This document shows, piece after piece, positions 20,296 to 30,308 of a stretch of 64,000 bases of DNA. Under the pieces are notes generated by a model that worked only from the letters and a program-made list of their open reading frames with translations, was not told the DNA's origin and searched no databases. Each line of letters opens with the position of its first letter. Positions within the stretch are counted from its first letter, which is position 1. The translations under genes were made by a program, and so were the position numbers. Origin of the DNA: Nitrosococcus watsonii C-113. GTDB lineage: Bacteria > Pseudomonadota > Gammaproteobacteria > Nitrosococcales > Nitrosococcaceae. The stretch is taken from the NCBI RefSeq assembly GCF_000143085.1, contig NC_014315.1:805001-869000 (forward strand). Direction: 5' to 3'.

Positions 20296-21324
20296 ATGGA
20301 CGAGAACCGGAAAAAGGCGCTAGGAGCTGCCCTCTCTCAGATTGAGAAGCAGTTTGGCAAAGGCGCCGTGATGCGTCTTGGGGATGCGAGCATTGTACGC
20401 GAGGTCGAGGTAATCTCGACGGGGTCTTTAGGGCTCGATATCGCACTTGGGGTAGGAGGATTGCCGCGGGGTCGCGTGGTCGAAATCTTTGGCCCGGAGG
20501 CGTCGGGCAAGACAACGTTAGCCCTGCAAGTAGCAGCGGAAGCCCAGGCGTTGGGGGGAACGGCGGCTTTTGTGGACGCTGAACACGCCCTTGATCCCCA
20601 GTACGCCGAGCGATTGGGCGTGAATGTTGAGGATCTTCTCGTCTCCCAGCCGGATACCGGAGAACAAGCCCTGGAAATTGCTGATATGTTGGTGCGTTCA
20701 GGGGCAGTGGATGTGGTGGTCATAGACTCGGTGGCCGCGCTGACCCCGAAAGCAGAGATTGAGGGGGAAATGGGGGACTCCCATGTGGGCTTGCAAGCCA
20801 GACTCATGTCCCAGGCCCTGCGCAAGCTTACCGCCAATATTAAGCGCTCCAATACTCTGGTGATCTTTATTAATCAAATCCGGATGAAAATTGGGGTGAT
20901 GTTTGGGAGTCCAGAGACGACTACGGGTGGTAATGCGCTTAAATTTTATGCTTCTGTACGGTTGGATATTCGACGAGTAGGGGCCCTTAAAAAGGGGGAT
21001 GAAATCGTTGGTAACGAGACTCGGGTAAAAGTGGTTAAAAACAAAATGGCACCGCCTTTTAAACAAGTTTCCTTCGATATTCTTTATGGATCGGGCGTTT
21101 CCCGGGAGGGAGAAATTATTGATTTAGGGGTCCGGGAAGGGCTTATCGAAAAGGCAGGCGCTTGGTACAGTTATAAGGGTGAACGGATTGGTCAGGGCCG
21201 GGATAATGTGCGTCAGTTTCTCAAGGAGCACCGGGATATTGCCCAAGAGATCGAAGCCCATATTCGGGAGAAGCTATTGCCGGGCAAGGCAGCACTAGAG
21301 GAAGTCGAAGAGGTGGGAACCTGA
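20296..21324 (+). CDS. recA: RecA recombinase
   Basis: The 342-residue protein is a canonical RecA. It has the N-terminal polymerisation helix ([21 protein letters not shown]), Walker [10 protein letters not shown] near residue 67, Walker [11 protein letters not shown], and the DNA-binding L2 loop region [22 protein letters not shown]. It drives homologous recombination and the SOS response. The 105-base upstream gap contains no canonical CTGT-N8-ACAG LexA box that I can find, so the usual SOS control is not evident. recX follows after 8 bases. Confidence 0.99.
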   Translation: MDENRKKALGAALSQIEKQFGKGAVMRLGDASIVREVEVISTGSLGLDIALGVGGLPRGRVVEIFGPEASGKTTLALQVAAEAQALGGTAAFVDAEHALDPQYAERLGVNVEDLLVSQPDTGEQALEIADMLVRSGAVDVVVIDSVAALTPKAEIEGEMGDSHVGLQARLMSQALRKLTANIKRSNTLVIFINQIRMKIGVMFGSPETTTGGNALKFYASVRLDIRRVGALKKGDEIVGNETRVKVVKNKMAPPFKQVSFDILYGSGVSREGEIIDLGVREGLIEKAGAWYSYKGERIGQGRDNVRQFLKEHRDIAQEIEAHIREKLLPGKAALEEVEEVGT

Positions 21325-21332
21325 CTTTTCCC

Positions 21333-21788
21333 ATGGGCGATGGAATCGTAGCAGAGGCTAGAAATTTGCTGCTGGGGATGTTAGCACGACGGGAATATTC
21401 CCGCTGGGAATTGCAACGTAAGCTTACCACTCGAGGCTATCCATCTTGGGTGATTGAGGGGGCGCTGGCGGATCTTTGCCAGAATAACTTACAAAGCGAT
21501 GAGCGTTTTACCGAGAGTTATTTCCGGTCCCGGGTAGAACGTGGTTTTGGCCCCCGCCGTATCGCAGCCGAGCTTAAGCAACGAGGCATTGGTGTGGCGC
21601 TGATTGCCGAGAGCTTAGCCCAGGAGAGAAAAAACTGGCACAGTCAGGCGATGACAGTCCGCAATAAGCGCTTTGGGCAGGCGCTTCCTAGTAGCCCCAA
21701 AGAGCGGGCCAGGCAGATCCGTTTTCTGCAATACCGGGGGTTTACCCAGGAACAAATTAATCATGCCTTAAGCGAAAGGGATGGCTGA
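21333..21788 (+). CDS. recX: RecX, regulator of RecA
   Basis: The 151-residue RecX has the tandem three-helix repeats, recognisable from [21 protein letters not shown], the [20 protein letters not shown] repeat and the C-terminal [16 protein letters not shown]. It binds the RecA filament groove and limits its activity. It starts 8 bases after recA and its end overlaps the first possible alaS start by 8 bases, so recA-recX-alaS form an operon. Confidence 0.95.
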   Translation: MGDGIVAEARNLLLGMLARREYSRWELQRKLTTRGYPSWVIEGALADLCQNNLQSDERFTESYFRSRVERGFGPRRIAAELKQRGIGVALIAESLAQERKNWHSQAMTVRNKRFGQALPSSPKERARQIRFLQYRGFTQEQINHALSERDG

Positions 21789-24438
21789 GTCGCCTAATAT
21801 TAAGCAATCAATCATGAAAAGCAGCGCCGAACTCCGAACAATATTCCTTGATTATTTTCGCCGCCAGGGCCATGAGATTGTTCCGAGTAGCCCCTTAGTT
21901 CCTGCTAACGATCCCACCTTGCTGTTCACTAATGCGGGCATGGTGCAATTCAAGGAGGTTTTTCTGGGCAGGGAAGCCCGCACTTATGATCGTGCGGCAA
22001 GTTCCCAGCGTTGCGTCCGTGCCGGGGGCAAGCATAACGATTTAGAAAATGTAGGTTATACCGCCCGCCACCATACTTTTTTTGAAATGCTGGGTAATTT
22101 TAGTTTTGGTGATTATTTTAAGCGCGAAGCTATCGGTTATGCCTGGGAATTGTTGACTGAAGTGCTTAAACTACCGCCTGAACGGCTGTGGGTAACGGTG
22201 TTCAAAGAGGATGATGAGGCCGCCAATATTTGGTTGCGGGGAATCGGGGTAAGCCCGGAGCGTTTCTCCCGCTGTGGCGCCGAGGACAATTTCTGGTCCA
22301 TGGGAGAGACGGGACCCTGTGGCCCGTGTTCTGAAATTTTTTATGACCATGGGCCGGAAATTGCCGGCGGGCCCCCTGGCAGCTCGGAGCAGGAGGGGGA
22401 CCGGTACACCGAGATTTGGAATTTGGTTTTTATGCAGTATGACCGGGATAAGGAGGGCCGGCTTTCTCCCTTACCTCGTCCTTCGGTGGATACAGGGATG
22501 GGCCTGGAGCGGCTGGCGGCGGTGATGCAGGGAGTGCATAATAACTACGATATCGATTTGTTCCGTCATCTTATCGCCGCTATTACCGCCCTTCCTGGCG
22601 TTCAAAACCAAGAACAAACTTCCTTGCGGGTAATTGCCGATCATATTCGATCTTGCGCTTTTTTAATCGTGGATGGTGTCCAGCCCGCTAACGAGGGGCG
22701 GGGATATGTTTTGCGCCGCATTATCCGGCGGGCCATCCGCCATGGGCACGTGTTGGGCTTGCGCGATCCTTTTTTCTACCATCTAGCGCAGCCGCTGGTC
22801 CAGGAAATGGGAGAGGCTTATCCCGAATTGGTTCGGCTTCAAAGCCAAGTAGAGCGGGTGCTGAAACTGGAAGAGGAGCGTTTTAATGAAACCCTGGAGC
22901 AAGGGCTTAAGATTTTAGAGCAGGATATTATTCATTTATCAGATGGCGTGATTCCTGGAGAAACAATATTTCGGCTCTACGATACTTTTGGTTTTCCGGT
23001 GGATTTAACTGCCGACATTGCCCGGGAACGGAAACTTTCCCTGGATATGAAGGGGTTTGAGCAAGCCATGGCTAGACAACGGGAGCGAGCCCGGGCCGCC
23101 AGCCGTTTCAGTGAGGAGTATAGCGCTGAAGAATTACAAATAAATTTGGAGACCGAATTTATCGGCTATGAACAACTCTGTGCCAAGGGCCAGGTTGTCG
23201 CGCTATTCTGCCTGGCTGAGACTATGGAGGCCGTGGAACAACTCAACGCTGGCGAAAGTGGTATGGTGGTGCTGGACCAGACCCCATTTTATGCGGAGGC
23301 AGGCGGGCAAGTGGGGGATCGGGGAACCCTGCACGGCTCCAGTGGATTGTTTAATGTGACGGATACTCGCAAGCAAGGCGCTGCCCATGTTCATCTGGGA
23401 GAGGTCCGCTTAGGCCAACTTCGGATTGGCGATTCAATTCAATCCGAGGTGAATCGGCAATACCGGACTCCTACCCGGCTCAACCATTCGGCAACTCATC
23501 TTCTCCATGCGGCCCTGCGGGAAGTGCTAGGAGAGAGTGTGGCTCAAAAAGGCTCTCTGGTGGCTTCCGACCGCCTACGCTTTGATTTCTCCCATCTTGA
23601 AGCCGTGCAATCTGGACAATTGCGCCAAATCGAGCATCTGATAAATGCCAAGATTAGGGCCAACTTGCCCGTAGAAACACAGCTTATGCCTTTGCAACAG
23701 GCCCTAGATGCGGGTGTTGTGGCGTTGTTTGGCGAGAAATACGGCGAGCAAGTTCGGGTTTTGCGCATGGGAGACTTCTCGATGGAGCTGTGTGGTGGTA
23801 CCCATGTGGATCGGACCGGTGATATTGGACTTTTTAAGATCATTAACGAAATGGGTGTTGCCGCAGGAATCCGTCGTATTGAGGCGGTTACGGGAGAAGC
23901 AGCGCTATCCTGGGTAGAAGAGAGCGAAGTATGCTTGGAAGCCCTTATGGGTCGGCTTAAGGCCTCCCGGGATTCAGCAGTTGACAAGCTGGAGCAGCTG
24001 CAGCAACAGAACCGCCAGCAGGAGAAGGAACTACAGAGGCTGAAAGCGAAATTAGCCACCGCGGGAGGGGCGGATTTAAGCGCTCAGGCACAAGAAGTTC
24101 GGGGCATCAAAGTTTTGGCGGCCCGGATTGATGGGGTTGACAGTAAAACCTTGCGCGCCACGGTTGATCAGCTCAAAGGCAAACTTACCATTGCTGCCGT
24201 TGTACTAGGCACTGTGGCGGAAGGTAAAGTAGTTTTGATTGCTGGGGTAACTAAAAATGCCACTGATCGGATTAAGGCGGGAGATTTAGTCAATTTTGTC
24301 GCTGAACAAGTAGGTGGCCGGGGCGGAGGTCGTCCGGATATGGCCCAAGCAGGGGGCAGGCATCCGGACAATTTAGATGCTGCCCTTGGTTTAGTCCCGA
24401 AGTGGGTAGAGGGACAGTTAACTTCCGGAGCGCAATAG
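21781..24438 (+). CDS. alaS: alanyl-tRNA synthetase
   Basis: The 885-residue class II synthetase has [11 protein letters not shown] and motif 2 region [21 protein letters not shown] in the catalytic core. The editing domain carries [11 protein letters not shown] and the zinc-binding CGGTHVD, and a C-Ala domain ends in a Gly-rich [11 protein letters not shown]. It charges tRNA-Ala and clears Ser/Gly mischarging. The ATG at 21814 (MKSSAELR) gives the family's usual N-terminus and may be the true start. The ATG at 21781 has an adjacent GAAAGGG but very short spacing. lysC follows after 12 bases. Confidence 0.98.
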   Translation: MAESPNIKQSIMKSSAELRTIFLDYFRRQGHEIVPSSPLVPANDPTLLFTNAGMVQFKEVFLGREARTYDRAASSQRCVRAGGKHNDLENVGYTARHHTFFEMLGNFSFGDYFKREAIGYAWELLTEVLKLPPERLWVTVFKEDDEAANIWLRGIGVSPERFSRCGAEDNFWSMGETGPCGPCSEIFYDHGPEIAGGPPGSSEQEGDRYTEIWNLVFMQYDRDKEGRLSPLPRPSVDTGMGLERLAAVMQGVHNNYDIDLFRHLIAAITALPGVQNQEQTSLRVIADHIRSCAFLIVDGVQPANEGRGYVLRRIIRRAIRHGHVLGLRDPFFYHLAQPLVQEMGEAYPELVRLQSQVERVLKLEEERFNETLEQGLKILEQDIIHLSDGVIPGETIFRLYDTFGFPVDLTADIARERKLSLDMKGFEQAMARQRERARAASRFSEEYSAEELQINLETEFIGYEQLCAKGQVVALFCLAETMEAVEQLNAGESGMVVLDQTPFYAEAGGQVGDRGTLHGSSGLFNVTDTRKQGAAHVHLGEVRLGQLRIGDSIQSEVNRQYRTPTRLNHSATHLLHAALREVLGESVAQKGSLVASDRLRFDFSHLEAVQSGQLRQIEHLINAKIRANLPVETQLMPLQQALDAGVVALFGEKYGEQVRVLRMGDFSMELCGGTHVDRTGDIGLFKIINEMGVAAGIRRIEAVTGEAALSWVEESEVCLEALMGRLKASRDSAVDKLEQLQQQNRQQEKELQRLKAKLATAGGADLSAQAQEVRGIKVLAARIDGVDSKTLRATVDQLKGKLTIAAVVLGTVAEGKVVLIAGVTKNATDRIKAGDLVNFVAEQVGGRGGGRPDMAQAGGRHPDNLDAALGLVPKWVEGQLTSGAQ

Positions 24439-24450
24439 TTTGCTTACTCT

Positions 24451-25692
24451 ATGGCATTAATTGTTCAAAAATTTGGCGGGACCTCCGTGGGGACCCTCGA
24501 ACGTATTGAGGCGATTGCGGATAAACTGGTGGCGTTTCAACGGAAGGGCGATAGCCTTGTAGCCGTGGTATCAGCCATGAGCGGTGAGACTAACCGCCTG
24601 TTGGCGTTGGCTCATGAAATCCATTCCCGGCCTAATCCCCGGGAATTAGATGTCCTGCTTTCTACGGGTGAGCAAGTGACCATCGCTTTACTGAGTATTG
24701 CTATCGAGAAACGCGGGATTCCAGCTCGCTCTTACACCGGATCTCAGGTGCATATCCGTACGGACAGCGCCCATAATAAGGCCCGTATTCAAGAGATTGA
24801 CGCCAAGCGTATCCATAATGACTTGAGACAAGGGCGAATTGTGGTTGTTGCTGGCTTTCAAGGGGCAGACGAGAAAGGGAATATTACCACTTTGGGGCGA
24901 GGTGGTTCCGATACGACCGCTGTGGCGCTGACTGCGGCGCTCGGGGCGGGTGAGTGCCAAATTTATACGGATGTTGATGGTGTTTACACGACTGACCCGC
25001 GCGTGGTTCCAGAAGCTCGGCGGTTAGCTCGCCTGACCTATGAAGAAATGCTTGAGCTAGCTAGTCTTGGCGCCAAGGTTCTACAGATTCGGGCGGTCGA
25101 GTTTGCTAGCAAGCATCACGTGCCCTTAAGAGTGTTGTCATCATTTGAAAAAGGGGAGGGTACTCTGATTACATCTGAGGTAGAGGGAATGGAAGAGCCG
25201 CTAATTTCTGGAATTGCCTTTAATATTGATGAAGCTAAGCTAACTATACTAGGCGTACCTGATAAACCCGGTGTTGCCCATCATATTCTTGGCCCTGTCG
25301 CCGATGCTAATATTGGGGTGGATATGATTATTCAAAATGTGGGTAGAGATGGCACAACGGATTTTACTTTTACCGTACATCGGAATGATTACCTGAAAGC
25401 CCTTGAGATTTTACGCGAATCCGCGTCGACTTTAGGCGCACGTGAGGTCCGGGGAGATGATAAAATCGCGAAAATCTCAGTAGTTGGTGTTGGTATGCGT
25501 TCCCATGCGGGTATTGCTAGCACGATGTTTCATACGCTAGCACAAGAAGGAATTAATATTCAGACCATTTCTACTTCGGAGATCAAAATTTCGGTGGTTA
25601 TAGAGGAGAAATATTTGGAACTCGGAGTACGAGCTTTACACTCGGCATTTGAATTAGAAAAGGCGCCGAGTAGAATATCCTCCTCTCTTTAA
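24451..25692 (+). CDS. lysC: aspartate kinase, lysine-sensitive type
   Basis: The 413-residue enzyme starts with the KFGGTSVG nucleotide-binding motif and contains GFQGADEKGNITTLGRGGSDTTA for aspartate binding. Two C-terminal ACT domains follow (ILGVPDKPGVAHHILGPVAD and VVGVGMRSHAGIASTMFHTL), which bind feedback inhibitors. It phosphorylates aspartate for Lys, Thr, Met and diaminopimelate synthesis. Placement between alaS and csrA matches Pseudomonas-type synteny rather than E. coli, where lysC is elsewhere. Cotranscription with alaS is likely from the 12-base gap. Confidence 0.97.
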   Translation: MALIVQKFGGTSVGTLERIEAIADKLVAFQRKGDSLVAVVSAMSGETNRLLALAHEIHSRPNPRELDVLLSTGEQVTIALLSIAIEKRGIPARSYTGSQVHIRTDSAHNKARIQEIDAKRIHNDLRQGRIVVVAGFQGADEKGNITTLGRGGSDTTAVALTAALGAGECQIYTDVDGVYTTDPRVVPEARRLARLTYEEMLELASLGAKVLQIRAVEFASKHHVPLRVLSSFEKGEGTLITSEVEGMEEPLISGIAFNIDEAKLTILGVPDKPGVAHHILGPVADANIGVDMIIQNVGRDGTTDFTFTVHRNDYLKALEILRESASTLGAREVRGDDKIAKISVVGVGMRSHAGIASTMFHTLAQEGINIQTISTSEIKISVVIEEKYLELGVRALHSAFELEKAPSRISSSL

Positions 25693-25732
25693 GAGGAAGT
25701 TCGGTAAGATGGATATCATGGATTAAATTAAT

Positions 25733-25761
25733 TTGGAGCTTGGAAGCTATCCAAATAGAAT
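25733..25761 (+). promoter_or_regulatory. candidate sigma-70 promoter for csrA
   Basis: TTGGAG and TAGAAT are separated by exactly 17 bases, about 195 bases before the csrA start. This implies a long csrA leader, as in other gammaproteobacteria where CsrA binds its own leader at GGA motifs. The leader ends in GAAGAGGAGAAGGAG, which contains two such GGA motifs over the ribosome-binding site. The site is seen in sequence; activity is inferred. Confidence 0.45.
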
Positions 25762-25955
25762 GCTATATATTACAATTCGGTAAAAATATAATAATAGTGC
25801 TTGCCGCAGGTAGGGACGTGCCACGAAACAGAACAGGGTACAGGTATGATATCCCAGTCTAAAAGTGGGTGTTAACCTGAATTCCTGTTATATGGAGGCT
25901 GCGAGACCATGGTCTGCTTGTAGCGAGGCCATTTTTGAGAAGAGGAGAAGGAGCT

Positions 25956-26213
25956 ATGTTGATTTTGACTCGACGCGTCGGCGAAGCCTTGATGATTGGA
26001 GATCAGGTCACCGTGACGGTGCTAGGCGTAAAAGGTAATCAGGTACGAATTGGGGTGACAGCACCTAAGGAAGTCACGGTTCATAGGGAAGAGATTTACG
26101 CACGCATTCAGCGTGAAAAGGAGCAGGCTAACGGTAGGGGTCAAGTCAGCGAGTCAGAGCTTACGGAAGAAGCGTTCCGAGCTGCACCTGCTATCTCCGG
26201 AGGCAGCGAATGA
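25956..26213 (+). CDS. csrA: CsrA, carbon storage / translational regulator
   Basis: The start [12 protein letters not shown] is diagnostic of CsrA. The ATG at 25956 is preceded by GAGAAGGAG, so the seven-codon upstream extension (MRRGEGA) is not used. The N-terminal beta core ([32 protein letters not shown]) and [11 protein letters not shown] helix are intact. The C-terminal tail is extended to 85 residues (E. coli 61). CsrA binds GGA motifs in mRNA leaders and controls carbon flow, motility and biofilm. The order csrA then tRNA-Ser(GCU) is conserved in gammaproteobacteria. Confidence 0.97.
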   Translation: MLILTRRVGEALMIGDQVTVTVLGVKGNQVRIGVTAPKEVTVHREEIYARIQREKEQANGRGQVSESELTEEAFRAAPAISGGSE

Positions 26214-26244
26214 CTATCGATTATATTTAAAATGAATTTTTCTC

Positions 26245-26337
26245 GGAGAGATGGCCGAGTGGCTGAAGGCGCTCCCCTGCTAAGGGAGTATGGGGTTAGT
26301 AGCTCCATCGAGGGTTCGAATCCCTCTCTCTCCGCCA
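26245..26337 (+). tRNA. tRNA-Ser (GCU anticodon)
   Basis: A 93-nt class II tRNA begins GGAGAGATGGCCGAGTGG. The acceptor stem GGAGAGA pairs with TCTCTCC, followed by discriminator G and an encoded CCA. The anticodon loop CTGCTAA gives GCU, reading AGC/AGU. There is a long variable arm (TATGGGGTTAGTAGCTCCATC) and a standard T arm (GGGTTCGAATCCC). It sits just after csrA, as in many relatives. Confidence 0.97.
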
Positions 26338-26497
26338 TATTATTTTTGCTACAGTTTCATAGCCTTATTCTTTCATCCTACGATTTACCTCGCGATGGAG
26401 TTTTTAGGCTGGAGTTAGCCTAAAAACTCCTCTTACCCTCGCCTAGGACAGAAAATTTTTTAGAAATGCTTGAAACAAGTAGCTAGCGAGGTGAGCT

Positions 26498-27811
26498 GTG
26501 GGAAATAAAATACCTGATGAAGGTCCGCGTATCTATAATCTTTTCCCCTTGTTAGTGGGATCGATACCCGATTGGGAGCAGCGCCTTCCCGAGATTGCTG
26601 CCATGCAGTTTAATTGGGTATTTTTAAACCCTTTCCATGCCCCTGGATTCTCAGGTAGTTTGTATTCTATTAAGGATTACTATCAACTGCATCCTCTATT
26701 TCAAGGGGAGTCCCAGGAGTCAGCGGAGCAATTGCTGAGGGAATTTGTCCGCCAGGCGGAGAATCGAGGGTTGGCGGTCATGATGGATTTAGTCATTAAT
26801 CATACCGCTAAAGATTCACCCTTGGTTTCCCAACACCCGGAATGGTATCTTCATGAAGAAGACGGTTCTGTGCATTCTCCTTTTGTGATAGCGCCCGATG
26901 ATCCACAAAACGTTACGGTATGGGAGGATCTGGCTGAGATTGATTACCGGCAGAGACCGGCCCGGGAAGAGCTCTTAGCTTATTGGAAAAAACTACTCCA
27001 GCATTACATCCAACTGGGCTTTCATGGTTTTCGCTGCGATGCCGCCTATAAGGTGCCGGGAGAAGTGTGGGCGGATCTGATTGAGACCGCCCGGGAACTC
27101 AACCCGGAAATCCGTTTTTTTGCCGAAACCTTGGGAGCGCCCCTCCATCAAGTTGAACAACTCCATTCCGCAGGCTTTGATTATTTTTTTAATAGTGCCA
27201 AGTGGTGGGATTTTCATGCCGATTGGCTATTGGAGCAATACGAGCAATTTCGCCATATCGCCCCTTCCATTGCTTTTCCGGAAAGCCATGATACGGAGCG
27301 GCTAGTAGCTGAATGGGGGGGAGAGGAGCGATATTCCCGCCTCTGGTATCTGTTCACCGCTTTCTTTTCGGCGGGGGTTATGTTGCCCATAGGCTATGAA
27401 TACGGTTTTCGGCGTAAGCTGCATGTAGTGGAAACCCGGCCGAAAGATTGGGAGGAGCCGGAGTTCGATCTCACTTCTTTTATTAGCGCGGTTAATGCCA
27501 TGAAGGCAAATACGCCTGTTCTGAACGAAGAAGGTCCCCAAAGACGTTTCACTTCACCCGATCATCCCCTAGTGGGGTTGTTGCGTCAATCGGAGTACTC
27601 AGCTGAAAAAGTGGCAGGCTTGATTAACACGGATACCGAACACAGCCATGACTTTGATCTTGACGACTTAGGGGAAGCGATGGGCGTGGAGGTAGAGGCT
27701 ATACAGGAAATAACGCCTTTCTACCCAACTGATTCTTTGGCAAGACATCAGCCGATTCAGGTTGCACCTTACAGCATGCGTATTTTCCATGTGCCTGAGC
27801 AGGGAAGTTAG
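26498..27811 (+). CDS. GH13 alpha-amylase family glycoside hydrolase/transferase
   Basis: The 437-residue (beta/alpha)8-barrel enzyme carries the GH13 catalytic set. FRCDAAYK has the nucleophile Asp181, FFAETLG the general acid Glu210, and ESHDTERL the transition-state Asp265. MMDLVINHTAKD is conserved region I. It lacks N-terminal starch-binding or signal sequences, so it is cytoplasmic and close to the minimal size. The family acts on alpha-glucans; members of this compact type include maltosyltransferase-like enzymes, so activity on glycogen intermediates is plausible. Start is GTG. No glycogen genes are adjacent. Confidence 0.85.
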   Translation: MGNKIPDEGPRIYNLFPLLVGSIPDWEQRLPEIAAMQFNWVFLNPFHAPGFSGSLYSIKDYYQLHPLFQGESQESAEQLLREFVRQAENRGLAVMMDLVINHTAKDSPLVSQHPEWYLHEEDGSVHSPFVIAPDDPQNVTVWEDLAEIDYRQRPAREELLAYWKKLLQHYIQLGFHGFRCDAAYKVPGEVWADLIETARELNPEIRFFAETLGAPLHQVEQLHSAGFDYFFNSAKWWDFHADWLLEQYEQFRHIAPSIAFPESHDTERLVAEWGGEERYSRLWYLFTAFFSAGVMLPIGYEYGFRRKLHVVETRPKDWEEPEFDLTSFISAVNAMKANTPVLNEEGPQRRFTSPDHPLVGLLRQSEYSAEKVAGLINTDTEHSHDFDLDDLGEAMGVEVEAIQEITPFYPTDSLARHQPIQVAPYSMRIFHVPEQGS

Positions 27812-27917
27812 CACGATTCCACTGAATAAAAAACTGCTGGCTTAGAAAAATAAGGCAAGTAACCCTCCAAGGGGCGCAAGTGATGTTGATATTCTTGCTC
27901 CTCAGATGGGCGAAGAT

Positions 27918-28691
27918 TCATTCAGAGGCTATTCGTACCATTGTTTGGTTCACCCCTGTATTTCCTGTAACTTTGTCGTAAGCGTAGACTATCATTTCAT
28001 AAATTCCAGGTTCCTTAATTGCGGTCTTACCTTGAAAAAGATTGGCAGTACCAGTAAAGGGGAGTGTTATCTCTCTCAATTTTTCGCTATTTTGCATGAG
28101 AATGGCTTTGACTTCCAGCTTATCCGGTGGCCATAAGCCATCCTTCATGATGGGACAGCCGCACATCATCGTGATCTTTGCATAGATGTGGACCTGATTA
28201 TCTTCTGATACATGAGTCCAAGCATCTACAATAAAGCCAGGTAGATTGATAATAATGCCATCGCCAACAATATCTCTACCAGGAATCACCCAAGAAGTTA
28301 CCGCGGCTTCTTGCTGGGATTGGCGAGCACCCGAGGGACCCCATATTCGGAAACGGAGCAAGCGGGGCCGCTCAATATTCACGGTAGCTAGGTAGCCCGC
28401 AGTAGCTTCCGTGGCTATTTGCTGGCTACGTTCAAGAGGGGTTTTCATGAGTAAAGTAGTGTCGCCAGTGCTCCCTCGGATCTGGCCTTCATCGAGAATA
28501 ACTCCCGTCTCGGGGTCTTCTACCACAGCTCGCATGCCGCCTACGCCGCTGCCAATGAATTTAGCATCTACAGCGCGCGCCCGAATCATGATATGGGTTT
28601 CCTCGGCAAAGGCGGGGCTGGCTCCTCCTGCCATCGCTAGATACCCTGTTAGGATCAGCCAAAACCAAGCTGTCAGAGATAATGTTTTCAT
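27918..28691 (-). CDS. periplasmic protein with a CxC motif, function unknown
   Basis: From the ATG at 28691 the 257-residue product starts with a signal peptide (MKTLSLTAWFWLILTGYL... cleaved near AFA-EE); the longer frame upstream is not translated because another gene lies there. The mature part is beta-rich (THIMIRARAVDAKFIGSG, GPSGARQSQ, IVDAWTHVSEDNQVHIYAKI). It contains MMCGCPIMKDGLWPP, a Met/Cys/Cys/Met cluster of the kind that could bind copper. The last third resembles a YtkA-like/immunoglobulin fold (EITLPFTGTANLFQGKTAI). No function is recognised. It is cotranscribed with the small gene upstream. Confidence 0.7.
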   Translation of the reverse strand: MKTLSLTAWFWLILTGYLAMAGGASPAFAEETHIMIRARAVDAKFIGSGVGGMRAVVEDPETGVILDEGQIRGSTGDTTLLMKTPLERSQQIATEATAGYLATVNIERPRLLRFRIWGPSGARQSQQEAAVTSWVIPGRDIVGDGIIINLPGFIVDAWTHVSEDNQVHIYAKITMMCGCPIMKDGLWPPDKLEVKAILMQNSEKLREITLPFTGTANLFQGKTAIKEPGIYEMIVYAYDKVTGNTGVNQTMVRIASE

Positions 28692-28701
28692 CGATATTTC
28701 T

Positions 28702-28998
28702 TTAGGTATGTTGTTGTAGTAATGCTTGAGTGATGTCTTCCCATTCTGTTGCCAAAGGCGATTGGGGTGGAGTTTGGCCAGCGCGGGAATACCAATAGGC
28801 GGCGTTTGAAAGGTCTCCTTCCTTTCGATGCAGATAGGCATGCACCCAAGCCCCGGCTTTATCTCCGGCTGATTGGGCAAGGTGGTGAGCGTGATGCCAA
28901 TCCCCTTTAGCCTCGTACCATAATGCCTGAAGGGGTAAGGGGAAGTCCTGGGGAGGCTGGCTGGCACTTAGTAACTTTTTGAATTCTTGCAGTTTCAT
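28702..28998 (-). CDS. small hypothetical protein, TPR/Sel1-like
   Basis: The 98-residue soluble protein is preceded by GGAGG at about eight bases. Helix pairs with a W-Y-E-A-K-G-D-W-H-H-A-H pattern followed by HRKEGDLSNAAYWYSRAGQ resemble the helical repeat of Sel1/TPR proteins (GDLSNAAYWYSRA). I cannot assign a function. It ends 10 bases before the periplasmic CxC protein and is probably in the same transcript. Confidence 0.65.
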   Translation of the reverse strand: MKLQEFKKLLSASQPPQDFPLPLQALWYEAKGDWHHAHHLAQSAGDKAGAWVHAYLHRKEGDLSNAAYWYSRAGQTPPQSPLATEWEDITQALLQQHT

Positions 28999-29212
28999 TG
29001 GAGTCTCTGTCCTCCATTAAGACGAGGAAAATCAATATCTCTTTCGCGCCCGATTCTCATCGTGAATGTTGATACGGCGTTTATTAAGCCATGATACTTC
29101 AGATATAAAGAGGCTGTTGCCGACAAGATATAGAGTATATAGCTTTGGTAGAGAAGATTGTAGCCAAACCTCTCCTTGATTGAAATTAGATACTTCCGGA
29201 ACGTGAAAGGTT

Positions 29213-30217
29213 ATGAAAATAGCTGTCTGTAGTGCCCAGCCCTATGATCGCCAATTTTTGTTAGCAGCCAACCGTGATATCGGCCATGAATTAGTGTTTT
29301 TTGAAACATCCTTATGTGAGGAAACTCAGCAAATGGTAAGGGGGTTTCCCGCCGTATGTGTATTTGTGAATGACCGATTGAATGCTGCCGTGCTCAATAC
29401 TCTCGCGGGGCACGGTACTCGCTTAATCGCACTACGTTGTGCAGGTTTCAATAATGTGGATATTCTGACAGCAAACGATTTGGGACTGTATGTAGTAAGG
29501 GTTCCAGCCTATTCGCCCCATTCGGTAGCGGAGCATAGTGTGGCGCTGATATTGGCACTCAACCGGCACTTGCATCGTGCTTATAATCGGGTGCGCAATG
29601 GCAATTTTGCCTTACAGGGGTTACTCGGCTTTGAATTGCGCGGCAAGACTGTTGGTATTGTTGGTACCGGGCATATTGGTTCTGCTGTTGCCGGAATATT
29701 ACACGGCTTTGGCTGCCGCTTAATAGCCCATGATCCGCAGCAGAACGCTGAGTGCCTCAATTTAGGTGTGGAATATGTTTCCCTGGAACGGCTTTGTGCT
29801 GTTAGCGATATTATTACGCTGCACTGTCCATTGACCCCAGACACGCACTACTTAATCGGCACTACCGCAATAGCCTGCATGAAGCAGGGGGTTATGCTTA
29901 TTAATACTAGCCGTGGCGCCGTCGTCGATACGCGGGCGGTGATTGAAGGACTAAAATCCGCAAAAATAGGCGCTCTAGGAATCGATGTGTATGAGCAGGA
30001 GGGGGATCTGTTTTTTCAAGATCTGTCCGAACGTGTGATACAGGATGATATTTTTGGGCGTCTGCTTACTTTCCCTAATGTGTTGATTACCGGCCATCAG
30101 GGATTTTTTACCGAGGAGGCGTTGGCTAGTATTGCGCAAACTACGTTGCAAAACATCAGTATATTCGAACGGGATGGGGTATGTGAGAATGCAGTCACTA
30201 TGGAGTTGTTACGGTGA
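29213..30217 (+). CDS. 2-hydroxyacid dehydrogenase (LdhA-like D-lactate dehydrogenase)
   Basis: The 334-residue NAD-dependent D-2-hydroxyacid dehydrogenase has the Rossmann motif GIVGTGHIGSAVA. The catalytic Arg lies in NTSRGAVVDT, the Glu in GIDVYEQE and the His in ITGHQGFFT. It most resembles the LdhA subgroup, including DLFFQD near the active-site Glu, so reduction of pyruvate to D-lactate is likely. In an autotroph this would be a minor fermentative or storage-mobilising step. It is followed by an ABC transporter about 90 bases downstream. Confidence 0.88.
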   Translation: MKIAVCSAQPYDRQFLLAANRDIGHELVFFETSLCEETQQMVRGFPAVCVFVNDRLNAAVLNTLAGHGTRLIALRCAGFNNVDILTANDLGLYVVRVPAYSPHSVAEHSVALILALNRHLHRAYNRVRNGNFALQGLLGFELRGKTVGIVGTGHIGSAVAGILHGFGCRLIAHDPQQNAECLNLGVEYVSLERLCAVSDIITLHCPLTPDTHYLIGTTAIACMKQGVMLINTSRGAVVDTRAVIEGLKSAKIGALGIDVYEQEGDLFFQDLSERVIQDDIFGRLLTFPNVLITGHQGFFTEEALASIAQTTLQNISIFERDGVCENAVTMELLR

Positions 30218-30308
30218 GGATAAGTAGCGGAATTTTTATGAGCAGCCAGATTTTTCTTCCATGCTTAACCTATCTTACGGTAGCCAAGGATAGGATCGCT
30301 TAGCCTTT

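Noticed and set aside
24439-24450. Possible lysine riboswitch before lysC
   Set aside because: Only 12 bases separate alaS and lysC, far too short.
28692-28967. 92-residue N-terminal extension of the periplasmic CxC protein
   Set aside because: A signal peptide begins at the ATG at 28691, and the extension overlaps a separate small gene in another frame.
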